Assembly (NCBI GenBank): GCA_959597175.1
Contig: CAUFXM010000005.1
Span: forward strand, 62,001-126,000
From: an uncultured Methanomassiliicoccales archaeon
GTDB lineage: Archaea > Thermoplasmatota > Thermoplasmata > Methanomassiliicoccales > Methanomethylophilaceae
Length of the DNA: 64,000 nucleotides
Reading direction: 5' to 3'
Shown here: positions 50,148-58,403 of the stretch, piece after piece
How positions within the stretch are numbered: position 1 is the stretch's first letter
Layout: every line of letters begins with the position of its first letter
Program-made: the position numbers and the translations under genes
The notes under the pieces: generated by a model
Told to the model about the DNA's origin: nothing
The model's input: the letters and a program-made list of their open reading frames with translations, nothing else
Databases searched by the model: none

Positions 50148-52106
50148 ATGGAGGCCGCGAGGTTCAGGCATTTGGCTGTGGCCCTAGCGGTCATACTGGC
50201 AGCGGTCTCGCTGGTCTCGCTTTCTGGAACCGATTCGACCGCCGACATCGACGACCTGCCGTCTCAGTACCCCGACGCCGACTACATCATAGCCGACTCC
50301 GGACGGTCCACGGTGACGGTGATGTACCGCACGGTGCACGTCCCCACCGAGGATGAACTGCAGAGCGGGGAGGAGATCCCCCAGTACGACTGGAACACCA
50401 GGACGGTTTCCTACGGTTCGTCTTACGTCCTGACGCAGCTGTCCGAACTGGACGGCAGCCTAGATGTCGTGATGACCGGCGGGGTCCTCGGCACGCTCAC
50501 CCTGGTCCAGGCCGACGTGGTGTCGGGGATCGACCCAGTAGATGTAACGTTCACGATGGTCGGGGGCCAGCTGGCCGACCTGAAGGTCCTGTCGGTGCAG
50601 CAGTCGCTGAGGGACCAGCTCCGCGACTCGTACACCCTGATGTTCTCCCCTCTGGGCAACGTGGACCTGGATCTCCGGTCCGGGAGCATCGGCGATCTGA
50701 TCCCGACTGAGGACATGGTCTCCACCTCCGTTCTGGAGGTGACCATCGGTGACGGGATGACGGTGGACAGGATGTTCACGTCGGGGACCAACGGGAGATA
50801 CGGGGAGGTCGATGTCGCATTGGAGGGCGGTTCGGTCGGATACATGACAAACCGCCAGTCCCTCGTGGGCACGCTGAGCTACGATCTCAGGAGCGGGACC
50901 GTGGAGTACCTGTGCTTGGGCGCGGACACCGAGTACGGCGGGAACACCTATCTGTCGGAGATGAGCACCTTCTACGTGCAGCAGGACGTCCTAGTCCGGA
51001 TAGACGAGACGGTGTCGGTGCGCCAGGCGATAATCGGCGCCGGGATCCTGGATGCCCCGACTGTGCTGTGGAACGGCGATACGGTCACCGCTCCGGTGGC
51101 GAAGAGCATCGTCATCGAGGCGCCTGGCACCACGGTGACCCCGGACACGTGCTTCTTCACCTCGAACAGGACGCAGGGGACTGTGTACCAGTTCAGCACC
51201 TACACCGTGGGCGGGACGCCGCGCACCAGGGCCATCAGCACCGAGTACATGGTGCAGGGGACATCGGCTCGCGGGGAAGTGTACGGACAGAACGGCGTGT
51301 GGTCGTCGCCGACGGATGCGGCCGTCCCGATGGGATACTCGCTTTACATCGACACCCAGCTCAGCATCCCGTCCGGCTCCACGTTCACCGTGGAGGCGGG
51401 AGGGACACTGGTCACGGCGGGGACCGTGGTCCTGTCCGGGTCCTTTGTCAACAGCGGGACCGTGATCAACTCAGGTATAATCGAGAAGAGGGACAGGGGG
51501 AGCTACACGGGGGTCGAGCCCGAAGGTGACGGCTTCCTGGCGTACTGCATCTCACTGAACCCCTCGGGGAGCATAGAGGTAATGGCGTCCGAGGACGACA
51601 CTGTCATACTGAGGACTGACGACACCGTGTTCGTCAGCTACATCTCGGTCCTTCTGGAGAACGGGGAGATGGAGGTGGTGATCCGCGCCCCCGAATCGAT
51701 GTACGTGGGCGGGGACTACTTCATGATAGGGCTCAGGGAGGTCGACGTCCAGGGCTACGACGTCGCCTACGAGCTCACCATCGACGGGGTCGATGAGTCT
51801 GTCCTGTCCTACCTAGACATCAGCGTCACGGTCCCCTCCCCGTCAGGCTACTCGCAGACGTACTACGTCTACCACGTGGGACAGGGGGACGTCAGTCAGA
51901 TGGATGTGACCGACACGTCCTACAGCGAGGTCACGTTCACAGCCGACGGTTCGGGCGTATTCGCCCTGACCACGACCCCTCCGGATGGGACCCAGACGGT
52001 CACCGACTCGGACGGCATGGACGACAGGACGACCAACATCGTCCTGGCCGCCGCCATCGTCATCGTCGGGTCGGTCGTCGTCTACATCCTGCTGAGGAAG
52101 GACTGA
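50148..52106 (+). CDS. Secreted, membrane-anchored surface protein of unknown function
   Basis: 652 residues. Signal peptide at the N-terminus (LAVALAVILAAVSLVSLSG), a long Thr/Ser/Val/Gly-rich extracellular part with many short strands (VVMTGGVLGTLTLVQADVV, VALEGGSVGYMT, YDLRSGTVEYLCLGADTEYGG, FTVEAGGTLVTAGTVVLSGS) suggesting a beta-solenoid, and a C-terminal helix with a basic end (IVLAAAIVIVGSVVVYILLRKD). Same overall plan as the other two large surface proteins, but without InlB repeats. No catalytic domain seen. Its 3' end overlaps the convergent acetyltransferase gene by 47 bp. Confidence 0.82.
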   Translation: MEAARFRHLAVALAVILAAVSLVSLSGTDSTADIDDLPSQYPDADYIIADSGRSTVTVMYRTVHVPTEDELQSGEEIPQYDWNTRTVSYGSSYVLTQLSELDGSLDVVMTGGVLGTLTLVQADVVSGIDPVDVTFTMVGGQLADLKVLSVQQSLRDQLRDSYTLMFSPLGNVDLDLRSGSIGDLIPTEDMVSTSVLEVTIGDGMTVDRMFTSGTNGRYGEVDVALEGGSVGYMTNRQSLVGTLSYDLRSGTVEYLCLGADTEYGGNTYLSEMSTFYVQQDVLVRIDETVSVRQAIIGAGILDAPTVLWNGDTVTAPVAKSIVIEAPGTTVTPDTCFFTSNRTQGTVYQFSTYTVGGTPRTRAISTEYMVQGTSARGEVYGQNGVWSSPTDAAVPMGYSLYIDTQLSIPSGSTFTVEAGGTLVTAGTVVLSGSFVNSGTVINSGIIEKRDRGSYTGVEPEGDGFLAYCISLNPSGSIEVMASEDDTVILRTDDTVFVSYISVLLENGEMEVVIRAPESMYVGGDYFMIGLREVDVQGYDVAYELTIDGVDESVLSYLDISVTVPSPSGYSQTYYVYHVGQGDVSQMDVTDTSYSEVTFTADGSGVFALTTTPPDGTQTVTDSDGMDDRTTNIVLAAAIVIVGSVVVYILLRKD

Positions 52107-52539
52107 GTACGTCGGCGACCATGCGGTAGCCGTCGCCTCCGTCGTTGTAGAAGCGCGGGAGGGTCTCGGTCACCGAGAACCCCCTGCGGGAGTAGAAGCC
52201 GATGGCGGAGGCGTTGGTCACCCTCACCTCCAGCTGGATCGTGGGGACCCCCTCCATCACGCACTGTCTGCGCAACGCGTCCAGGAGGGCGGATCCCGCA
52301 CCGCACCCCCTGTGGGAACAATCCACGGCGAGGAGGGATACGGTGGCACGGTTCCCGTCCAGGCGTCCCGCGCACATCGCACCGACGACCTGCCCGGTGA
52401 TTGAGACGGCGACGAACTGCCCCTCCGGCCACTGGTTGAGGAAGAACTCGACCACCTCCGGGGCGAAGTAGTCGTCGAGGTTGAGGTTGAGGATGGCGAA
52501 GACCTGCTGGAGGTCGGACTCCGCCATCCTTCTGATCAT
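52060..52539 (-). CDS. rimI: RimI-type N-alpha-acetyltransferase
   Basis: 159 residues. GNAT fold acetyltransferase with VSLLAVDCSHRGCGAGSALLDAL (acetyl-CoA loop RGxGxG), IQLEVRVTNASAIGFYSRRGFSV and a C-terminal YYNDGGDGYRM-like end (FYNDGGDGYRMV). This matches archaeal Ard1/RimI proteins that acetylate protein N-termini. ATG 52539 is chosen; a GTG at 52554 overlapping the preceding stop (GTGA) is an alternative start. The last 15 residues after MVADVL are Arg/Ser-rich and overlap the convergent surface gene. Confidence 0.88.
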   Translation of the reverse strand: MIRRMAESDLQQVFAILNLNLDDYFAPEVVEFFLNQWPEGQFVAVSITGQVVGAMCAGRLDGNRATVSLLAVDCSHRGCGAGSALLDALRRQCVMEGVPTIQLEVRVTNASAIGFYSRRGFSVTETLPRFYNDGGDGYRMVADVLSPSSAGCRRRPTRR

Positions 52540-52550
52540 AAAGATCCCGA

Positions 52551-54650
52551 TCACCTCTTCTTGGATCTGGTGGACCTCCTCTTGCCCTTGGACCTCATCG
52601 CTGCCGCAGCTATGGCGAGGATGATGACGACCAGGGGGATGAGGATATACCCGTAGTCCTCTATGATCGATGTCACGCCTCCGGACTGGTCCTGGGCGAC
52701 GACGGTGTACTGCTTCTGCGCCTGTCCAACGAGCTCACCGTCCTCGTAGACCGAGATGGTCATGACACGCGAGTCTGCGGCCTCCTCGCCCGCGAGGGAG
52801 AACGTGTGGACCAGACGCGGGACGGTCGTGGTGACCGGGTCGCCGCCGTCGCCGAAGTCCCAGACGTAGGTCAGGCCGTCGGAGGCAGGGGAGACCTGGA
52901 CCGTCAGGGCGACCTCCTCGCCCGCGGTGTAGGACTCGGATATGCCCGTCACATCGACGCTGTACCCGCCGTAGCTGTATGCCTGCAGGAAGTCCCTCTC
53001 GAAAGCGGCGGCGAAGTAGTCCGCGATCTCCTGGGAGTATATCGCCACGCAGGTCTCGCGGTTGTTGTAGAACGAGTTGGATGTCCAGTTGACCGAGGAC
53101 ACCAGCGACACGTCGTCGCATACGAGCCCCTTGTTGTGCACGTAGGGGTTCTCCAGCACGCCGGTCTTGACAAGGGACGAGGCGTTTATGGTGTCGGAGT
53201 AGTCCGGTTCAACGTTGGTGCTCAGGATGAGCCTGACGTCCAGTCCCTGGGAGGCCTTCTCCTTCAGGTAGTTCAGAGGGGAGTCGGCGTATGGGTCCAT
53301 GTACTCGGCGTTGAGGCTCTGCTGCTCGGAGTACACGCGCTCGGTGGCGTTGCTGATGTAGTATCTCGTAGCCTCGAACGAGTTGTCGGGGGAGACGATC
53401 GGGACGACCTGGGCCCTGTAGGACTGGAACGTGGCGGATTCCGGCTCCTGGTAGACGAGCGTCGTCGGTCTGACGTTCGAGTACCGTTCCATGTCGTCGA
53501 AGTCCTTCACGTCCCCGTGCTCGGTCGACCAGTCGGAGTCGAAGACGGACCTCATGTACTCGGCATAGCCGGCACTCTCGATGATCGCCCCCCATCCGCG
53601 GTTGCCGTTGCTCCCGGAGCCGTAGATGTTCCCCTCGAGAAGCGATCCGCTGGTGTTGTCGTTGGTCCAGTTCTCCGACGTTATGATGACGGTCTCCATG
53701 TCCACGATGGCGTACTTTGCGTGATCGACGTCGTACCTGTCGCGGACCCCGTCGTCGCCGACGCCGATGAGCCTCACGTTGCCGCCGGCGTCCACCAGGG
53801 TCCTGATGTAGCTGGCCTGGTCGTTGACGCTCCCGATGGCGGTGGGCTCGCCCTCCAGGAGGACGTTGACTTCCACGCCTCTCTCCACCAGGTCGCAGAG
53901 CAGGGCGTAGATGTTCCTGTTGGTCAGGAGGAAGATGTTGATGCACACGGACTCCTCGGCGGACTCCAGTGTCTGGTAGATGGGTATCCCGCCGCTGTCC
54001 GGGAACAGGAACGGGGTCACGGTGGCGTCGAACCTGGTCTCGGGGTCGAAGTCCAGGTCTGTCCTTCCGGGAACGTAAAGGGTCCAGTCGTCGGCCGAGT
54101 CGGTGTCCTCGGTGCCGACGCGCTGGATGATGGTGTTGTTGGAGCGGACGGCAGGGTCTCCGAACCAGATGCCGTCGTCGGAGATCGTCTTGTCGCCGTA
54201 GCACATGGCGTCGATGATGCTCCCAGAGGGATCCATGAGATAGACGTCGTCCCCGGTGGAGTTCAGGTTGAACCTGGCGTTGGACTGTATCCCACCGGTG
54301 TCGATCGCATATGCGTTTCCGCGGTTGGTGAACGGGCAGGTGTCGGTGACCTCCGTGGCTATGACCACCGACGATCCCGGATCCACGAGGATGGATTCGG
54401 AGAATGAGATCCACCCCTCGGTCTTGGATGTGGTGTTGTCCTGGTCGGCTATGACGTAGCCTTTCAGGTCGACGGCTGTGGAGCCGTAGTTGTAGACGGC
54501 CACCCCCTTGGGCTCGTAGGGGTAGACCTCGTAGAGCATGAGGCCGTCCATCGTCCCTGCGGCGTCGCTCCCCTCGTTCGTTACCGGCACGAGGCAGACG
54601 ACCGTCGTCAGGGCGATGAACAGCACCAGAGTCTTCCTGAGTGCATCCAT
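52551..54650 (-). CDS. Surface-anchored phospholipase D-like protein with lamin-tail and PKD domains
   Basis: 699 residues. Signal peptide (LVLFIALTTVVCLVPVT); lamin-tail domain (LYEVYPYEPKGVAVYNYGS ... SFSESILVDPGSSVVIAT); two phospholipase D HKD motifs, DHAKYAIVD ... SENWT near 310 and VHNKGLVCDD ... SSVNWTSN near 507; a PKD domain (VSPASDGLTYVWDFGDGGDP); and a C-terminal membrane helix with a basic tail (ILIPLVVIILAIAAAAMRSKG). Both HKD motifs appear intact, so it is probably an active extracellular phosphodiesterase on lipids or nucleic acids. The start has GGAGG about 11 nt before ATG 54650. Confidence 0.9.
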   Translation of the reverse strand: MDALRKTLVLFIALTTVVCLVPVTNEGSDAAGTMDGLMLYEVYPYEPKGVAVYNYGSTAVDLKGYVIADQDNTTSKTEGWISFSESILVDPGSSVVIATEVTDTCPFTNRGNAYAIDTGGIQSNARFNLNSTGDDVYLMDPSGSIIDAMCYGDKTISDDGIWFGDPAVRSNNTIIQRVGTEDTDSADDWTLYVPGRTDLDFDPETRFDATVTPFLFPDSGGIPIYQTLESAEESVCINIFLLTNRNIYALLCDLVERGVEVNVLLEGEPTAIGSVNDQASYIRTLVDAGGNVRLIGVGDDGVRDRYDVDHAKYAIVDMETVIITSENWTNDNTSGSLLEGNIYGSGSNGNRGWGAIIESAGYAEYMRSVFDSDWSTEHGDVKDFDDMERYSNVRPTTLVYQEPESATFQSYRAQVVPIVSPDNSFEATRYYISNATERVYSEQQSLNAEYMDPYADSPLNYLKEKASQGLDVRLILSTNVEPDYSDTINASSLVKTGVLENPYVHNKGLVCDDVSLVSSVNWTSNSFYNNRETCVAIYSQEIADYFAAAFERDFLQAYSYGGYSVDVTGISESYTAGEEVALTVQVSPASDGLTYVWDFGDGGDPVTTTVPRLVHTFSLAGEEAADSRVMTISVYEDGELVGQAQKQYTVVAQDQSGGVTSIIEDYGYILIPLVVIILAIAAAAMRSKGKRRSTRSKKR

Positions 54651-54724
54651 GGTTAGGAATCCTCCAATCGGCGGTTAAGGGTATCGGGGGAAGGAGAGTG
54701 TGAGACCGAAGATGTCCTGGTCCA

Positions 54725-55309
54725 TCATCCGGTTTCGATCTCTTGTCCCTTGTCTGGTTTGGGGAGGATGAACGTCATCATCTGGTTCAGATTGCCGTCT
54801 TTGTTCTTCGCTATCATCCTGAACCCATGGTCTGTGTAGTAGTCGACAAGGTCGTCGTTGCAGTCCAAACGGACCATCCTGCATCCGACGATATCCTTGG
54901 CGGATCTGAGGTAGTCGAAGGCCAGGTCCAGCATCTCCCCGCCCAGGCCTTTAGGTGCATCCGTGGAACGGGAGAGTTGGCCGAGCAGGTAGGATTGAGC
55001 CACTCCGGTCGATGAGTCTATGTTCATGCCTCTGAGGATTGTGCTGGGCAGCATGTTTTCGATGGGGACGTTAAGGCATTTAATGCTGAGGGAGATGTAC
55101 CCGTGAATGCTTGGTTCGGTTCTCGAGACTGCCAGATACGTTCTGCAGAGGTCCCTCTTTTCCATACTAATCGCGTTCCTCTTCAGAAACGACTCCGTGG
55201 ATGAATCGTGAGCCGATTTAAATTCTGAGAGGGTGCTGATGGTGGTACTCTCACCATACAATTTGAGCATGTCTGAAAGCGAGACTATAACGTAGTCATC
55301 AATCGTCAT
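54725..55309 (-). CDS. GNAT-family acetyltransferase, toxin-like
   Basis: 194 residues. GNAT pattern of the toxin type: RTYLAVSR ... IHGYISLSIKCL, then SYLLGQLSRSTDAPKGLGGEMLDLAFDYL (acetyl-CoA loop GLGG) and VRLDCNDDLVDYYTDHGFRMI. GNAT toxins (AtaT/TacT-like) acetylate aminoacyl-tRNA. The preceding small gene overlaps it by 11 nt, as in toxin-antitoxin pairs. Lower GC than neighbours suggests recent acquisition. GTG 55318 is an alternative start. It could instead be an ordinary small-molecule acetyltransferase. Confidence 0.75.
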   Translation of the reverse strand: MTIDDYVIVSLSDMLKLYGESTTISTLSEFKSAHDSSTESFLKRNAISMEKRDLCRTYLAVSRTEPSIHGYISLSIKCLNVPIENMLPSTILRGMNIDSSTGVAQSYLLGQLSRSTDAPKGLGGEMLDLAFDYLRSAKDIVGCRMVRLDCNDDLVDYYTDHGFRMIAKNKDGNLNQMMTFILPKPDKGQEIETG

Positions 55310-55493
55310 GCGGTTCACTCTGGTGTCTGTACTTCTCCACCAGTCTACGGACCGACTCGTCGTCAGCTCCTACATGCCGGAATACGGTATTGCCACGCTT
55401 CCACTCTACTCCACTTTCGAATAGCGCTGTCAGGTTGGCTGCAGCCTCCGGTGTGTCGATCACCATGTCCTCAAAGAAGGATTGTGTTGCCAT
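55299..55493 (-). CDS. Small acidic protein, candidate antitoxin of GNAT pair
   Basis: 64 residues (MATQSFFEDMVIDTPEAAAN ... DESVRRLVEKYRHQSEPHDD). The opening resembles small proteins often found directly before GNAT genes in gut bacteria and archaea, from memory. It is acidic and short and precedes the toxin-like gene with overlapping ends, as usual for antitoxins. A GAGGTGA ribosome site precedes ATG 55493. The promoter TATA is framed by two identical 10-bp repeats, consistent with autoregulation. Confidence 0.68.
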   Translation of the reverse strand: MATQSFFEDMVIDTPEAAANLTALFESGVEWKRGNTVFRHVGADDESVRRLVEKYRHQSEPHDD

Positions 55494-55506
55494 TTTTCAC
55501 CTCGGT

Positions 55507-55543
55507 TTCAACCTGTTATTCAGAGTATATAACTTCAACCTGT
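55507..55543 (-). promoter_or_regulatory. Promoter of GNAT module with flanking 10-bp direct repeats
   Basis: ACAGGTTGAA occurs at 55507-55516 and 55534-55543 (minus strand, 27-bp period). Between them lies GTTATATAC, the TATA box. A protein bound to both repeats would enclose the TATA box. The left repeat is followed by the ribosome site of the 64-residue gene. The region overlaps the 3' end of the upstream gene. Confidence 0.6.
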
Positions 55544-56040
55544 GGAATCATATTAAACTTGGTGATGAGGGAATCTCTGACATGAAACGTGTTCCATTCT
55601 CGTAAATCGATTGGATGGGGATCATGACGGGCTTGTCCGAATGCGACGATGTACTCTGGCATGTCCATGAGGCTGTCGTCCAGTCTGTTCTTCATAGATA
55701 GGATTCCGGGCGTCCCGTCGGTCAGGAGGAACCATCCGCACTCTTTTTCTGCCCTATCCACGACGAACCCCATCCTGAAGTGGGGGAAGATCCACTCGTA
55801 GTACGCCTCCCGGTGCCTGAAGTCGGTGACTATACGGGGGAGTTTGAATTTGAACATGTCGGAAGCCATCTTCCTGAGGCTGAGGAGCAGGTCCGTGGCT
55901 TTCACCCCCAGCTTATCGTCCGAGATGCCTTCGCGGGTCTTGTGTATCGCCTTAACGAACAGGCCGTGTTCACATCGGAGAAGGATGCGTATCCAGTCGA
56001 ATCGGTCTCTACGTCAGCTTGCATCGAACCCCTGCCTCAT
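55516..56040 (-). pseudogene. Hypothetical gene probably interrupted by in-frame TGA near its start
   Basis: From ATG 56040, placed 26 nt after a TATA box, the frame reads MRQGFDAS, then TGA (56014-56016), then stays open for 165 codons to TAA at 55516-55518. The downstream part looks coding (FDWIRILLRCEHGLFVKAIH, KLGVKATDLLLSLRKMASDM, FRMGFVVDRAEKECGWFLLT), with no known domain. The first usable start after the TGA is GTG 55905, giving a 129-residue protein that lacks the apparent N-terminal helix. Either the gene is broken or it starts internally. Lower GC than surrounding core genes, like the GNAT pair that follows. Confidence 0.5.
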
Positions 56041-56061
56041 GCAATCGGTTGCGATTCTAAC

Positions 56062-56069
56062 TATTTAAC
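56062..56069 (-). promoter_or_regulatory. TATA box for gene at 55516-56040
   Basis: TTAAATAG on the minus strand, centred 26 nt before ATG 56040. Confidence 0.45.
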
Positions 56070-56150
56070 AGCTCTGTTTCCTCTCGCGGAGGAAGTGGAA
56101 ACGGAGGTGTGGAAAAGGAAGAGGGGAGGGGTGCCCTCTCCGTTTCATGT

Positions 56151-58067
56151 TCAGGCGCTCTGCGGCGATGGCGAAGTCGCGGGAGCGTCCGGCTTGGAGT
56201 ATCTGGAGACGTCCATGCACCTCATGGCGTTCAGGATCGCAATCACCGACACCCCCACGTCCCCGAACACCGCCACCCACATGTCCGTGATGCCGAACAG
56301 CGTCAGCGCCAGGATGGCGAACTTCACGCCCAGGGCGAACACGATGTTCTGGATGACGATGCCGTTGACCCTCTTGGACAGCCTGATGCACATGGGGATC
56401 TTGGACGGGGCGTCGTCCATCACCACGATGTCCGCGGCCTCGATCGCAGCGTCCGATCCCAGCGCGCCCATGGCGATGCCCACGTCGGCCCTGGCCAGGG
56501 ACGGGGCGTCGTTGATTCCGTCCCCGACGTAGACGACGGTCTTTCCGGAGGGCCTATCCGCCATGACCCTCTCCAGCTCCCCGGTCTTGTCCGATGGCAG
56601 GAGCTCGTACCTTACCTCGTCGATGCCGAGTCTGGAGCCGACATCGGTGCAGATCCTTGCCGAGTCTCCGGAGAGCATCACGGTCCTGCGGACGCCCATG
56701 GCCTTCAGCTCGGAGACCGCCTCGGCGGCGTCCTCCTTGACCACGTCGGAGACTACTATGTGCCCCATGTAGGCGCCGTCCACCGCCACGTGGACGTTGG
56801 TGCCGGCCACCTCCTCGTCGCAGTACTCTGTGCCCACGTCGCCCATGAGCCTGTGGTTGCCCACGTGCACCGTCCTTCCGCGGACTACGGCCCTGACTCC
56901 CTTGCCGGGGATCTCCTCCGCGGATTCCACGTATGTGGCGTCCACGCCGGCGCCGGAGGCGCTGACGATGGACTTGGATATCGGATGGTTGGAGATGGAC
57001 TCCGCTTCGGCAGCCGTCCTCAGGAGCTCGTCCTCGGTGACGCCGACGGCGTGCACCCTGGACACCTCGAACCTGCCTTCGGTGAGCGTCCCGGTCTTGT
57101 CGAACACCACGGTGTCCGTCTTGGCCAGGGCCTCCAGGTAGTTGCCTCCCTTGACCAGCACCCCGACCTTGGACGCCGCCCCGATGCCGCAGAAGTAGCT
57201 CAGCGGGACGGAGATCACCAGGGCGCAGGGGCATGAAACCACGAGGAACGTCAGAGCGCGGTACACCCAGGTGGTCCAGTCACCCAGCACCAGGCTGGGG
57301 ACCACAGCGATGACGAGAGCGGCGGCCACCACGGCAGGGGTGTACACCCTGGCGAACCTGGTGATGAACCTCTCGGTGGGAGCCTTCCTGGACATGGACT
57401 CCTCCACCAGCTCCAGCACGCGGGTGGCGGTGGAGTCCTCGTACTCCCTCGTCACCTCGACGGAGATCTTGGAGGAGAGGTTGACCGTTCCCGAGACGAC
57501 CTCGTCGCCCGGACACACGTCCTTCGGCATCGATTCGCCGGTGAGGGCGCGGGTGTCCAGTGTGGAACTCCCCTCCAGGATCCTCCCGTCCAGGGGGACC
57601 TTCTCGCCGGGCATGACCACGATGGTCTCGCCGACGGAGACCTCCTCCGGGTCGACCTCCTCGAGCGATCCGTCCCTCATGACGCGGGCGGTCTCGGACT
57701 GGATGTCCATCAGCTCTGTGATGGACTGCCTGGTCTTCCCCACGGCACGCCTCTCGAACCACTCCCCCACCTGGAAGAACAGCATGACGGCCACGGCCTC
57801 GGGGAACATGACCTCCTCTACGCCGGGGACCGCCGACATCAGGAACGCGCCCAGCGTGGCCACTGTCATCAGGAAGTTCTCGTCGAACACCTGTCCGTGC
57901 CCTATGTTGCGGAACGCCTTGAGCAGGACGTCGTATCCGACTATCAGATAGGCGGGCAGGAACACCGCCAGCTGCACCAGCTCGTCGGCGCCCACCACGT
58001 AGTGCAGGACCATGCCGGCGGCGAACAATACAGCGCCGACGGCCATCCTGATCGCGAAGACGTTCAT
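56151..58067 (-). CDS. Zn/Cd/Pb-exporting P1B-type ATPase
   Basis: 638 residues. Heavy-metal P-type ATPase of the CadA/ZntA group. Actuator ALTGESMPKDVCPGDEVVSGT, metal site SCPCALVISVPLS (CPC about 279), phosphorylation VVFDKTGTLTEG (about 322), the HP locus SNHPISKS, hinge YVGDGINDAPSLA (about 515) and the ZntA-type end IVVMDDAPSKIP. No N-terminal metal-binding domain: it is encoded separately 10 nt upstream as the 74-residue HMA protein. CPCALVISVP without a histidine motif indicates divalent soft metals (Zn, Cd, Pb) over Cu. Expressed from an ArsR-type operator/promoter. Confidence 0.95.
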   Translation of the reverse strand: MNVFAIRMAVGAVLFAAGMVLHYVVGADELVQLAVFLPAYLIVGYDVLLKAFRNIGHGQVFDENFLMTVATLGAFLMSAVPGVEEVMFPEAVAVMLFFQVGEWFERRAVGKTRQSITELMDIQSETARVMRDGSLEEVDPEEVSVGETIVVMPGEKVPLDGRILEGSSTLDTRALTGESMPKDVCPGDEVVSGTVNLSSKISVEVTREYEDSTATRVLELVEESMSRKAPTERFITRFARVYTPAVVAAALVIAVVPSLVLGDWTTWVYRALTFLVVSCPCALVISVPLSYFCGIGAASKVGVLVKGGNYLEALAKTDTVVFDKTGTLTEGRFEVSRVHAVGVTEDELLRTAAEAESISNHPISKSIVSASGAGVDATYVESAEEIPGKGVRAVVRGRTVHVGNHRLMGDVGTEYCDEEVAGTNVHVAVDGAYMGHIVVSDVVKEDAAEAVSELKAMGVRRTVMLSGDSARICTDVGSRLGIDEVRYELLPSDKTGELERVMADRPSGKTVVYVGDGINDAPSLARADVGIAMGALGSDAAIEAADIVVMDDAPSKIPMCIRLSKRVNGIVIQNIVFALGVKFAILALTLFGITDMWVAVFGDVGVSVIAILNAMRCMDVSRYSKPDAPATSPSPQSA

Positions 58068-58077
58068 CGTCCCGCCT

Positions 58078-58302
58078 TCACTTGAGTCTCTTGACCACCA
58101 CGTCGCCCTCGACCTTCTTGGCGATTCTGGTGGCCTCCTCGATGATGCCTTCTATCTTGTCGTCCGGGACGGTGATGGTCATCTTCTGCGTCATGAAGCT
58201 GACGTTGACCTCCTCCACTCCGGGGAGCCTCCTCACGTCGTTCTCTATCTTCGCAGCGCAGTTCGCGCAGTCCAGTCCTTCCAGCTTGAGAATCGCCTTC
58301 AT
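58078..58302 (-). CDS. Heavy-metal-associated (HMA) domain protein
   Basis: 74 residues, a single ferredoxin-like HMA domain with the metal motif GLDCANCAAKIE (cysteines 12 and 15), then GVEEVNVSFMTQKMTITV. It is the detached equivalent of the N-terminal domain of CadA/ZntA ATPases and probably delivers Zn2+ or Cd2+ to the pump encoded next. ATG 58302 follows GAGGGAAT. First gene of the hma-cad unit. Confidence 0.93.
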   Translation of the reverse strand: MKAILKLEGLDCANCAAKIENDVRRLPGVEEVNVSFMTQKMTITVPDDKIEGIIEEATRIAKKVEGDVVVKRLK

Positions 58303-58316
58303 GGTATTCCCTCAAT

Positions 58317-58338
58317 TGAACATATGAACAACTGTTCA
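58317..58338. promoter_or_regulatory. ArsR/SmtB-type metal operator
   Basis: TGAACAACTGTTCA (58325-58338) is a perfect inverted repeat with 2-nt spacer, matching the TGAACA half-site of ArsR/SmtB/CzrA repressors. A third TGAACA half-site lies at 58317-58322. On the minus strand it sits just downstream of the TATA box, over the expected start of the hma-cad transcript. The repressor gene itself is not in the window. Confidence 0.7.
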
Positions 58339-58339
58339 A

Positions 58340-58348
58340 GTATAATAA
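58340..58348 (-). promoter_or_regulatory. TATA box for hma-cad unit
   Basis: TTATTATAC on the minus strand, directly upstream of the ArsR-type operator, with transcription expected near 58318. Confidence 0.55.
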
Positions 58349-58373
58349 TGGTTTGGATCCCGGGGGAGGGAAC

Positions 58374-58383
58374 GGTATATACC
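58374..58383 (+). promoter_or_regulatory. TATA box for MATE gene
   Basis: GGTATATACC centred 25 nt before ATG 58404 (leaderless). Confidence 0.6.
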
Positions 58384-58403
58384 GCCGGTGCGGATGGCAT
58401 GAC

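Noticed and set aside
56014..56016. In-frame TGA as selenocysteine
   Set aside because: No SECIS-like element or selenoprotein family resemblance; TGA is the general stop codon here.
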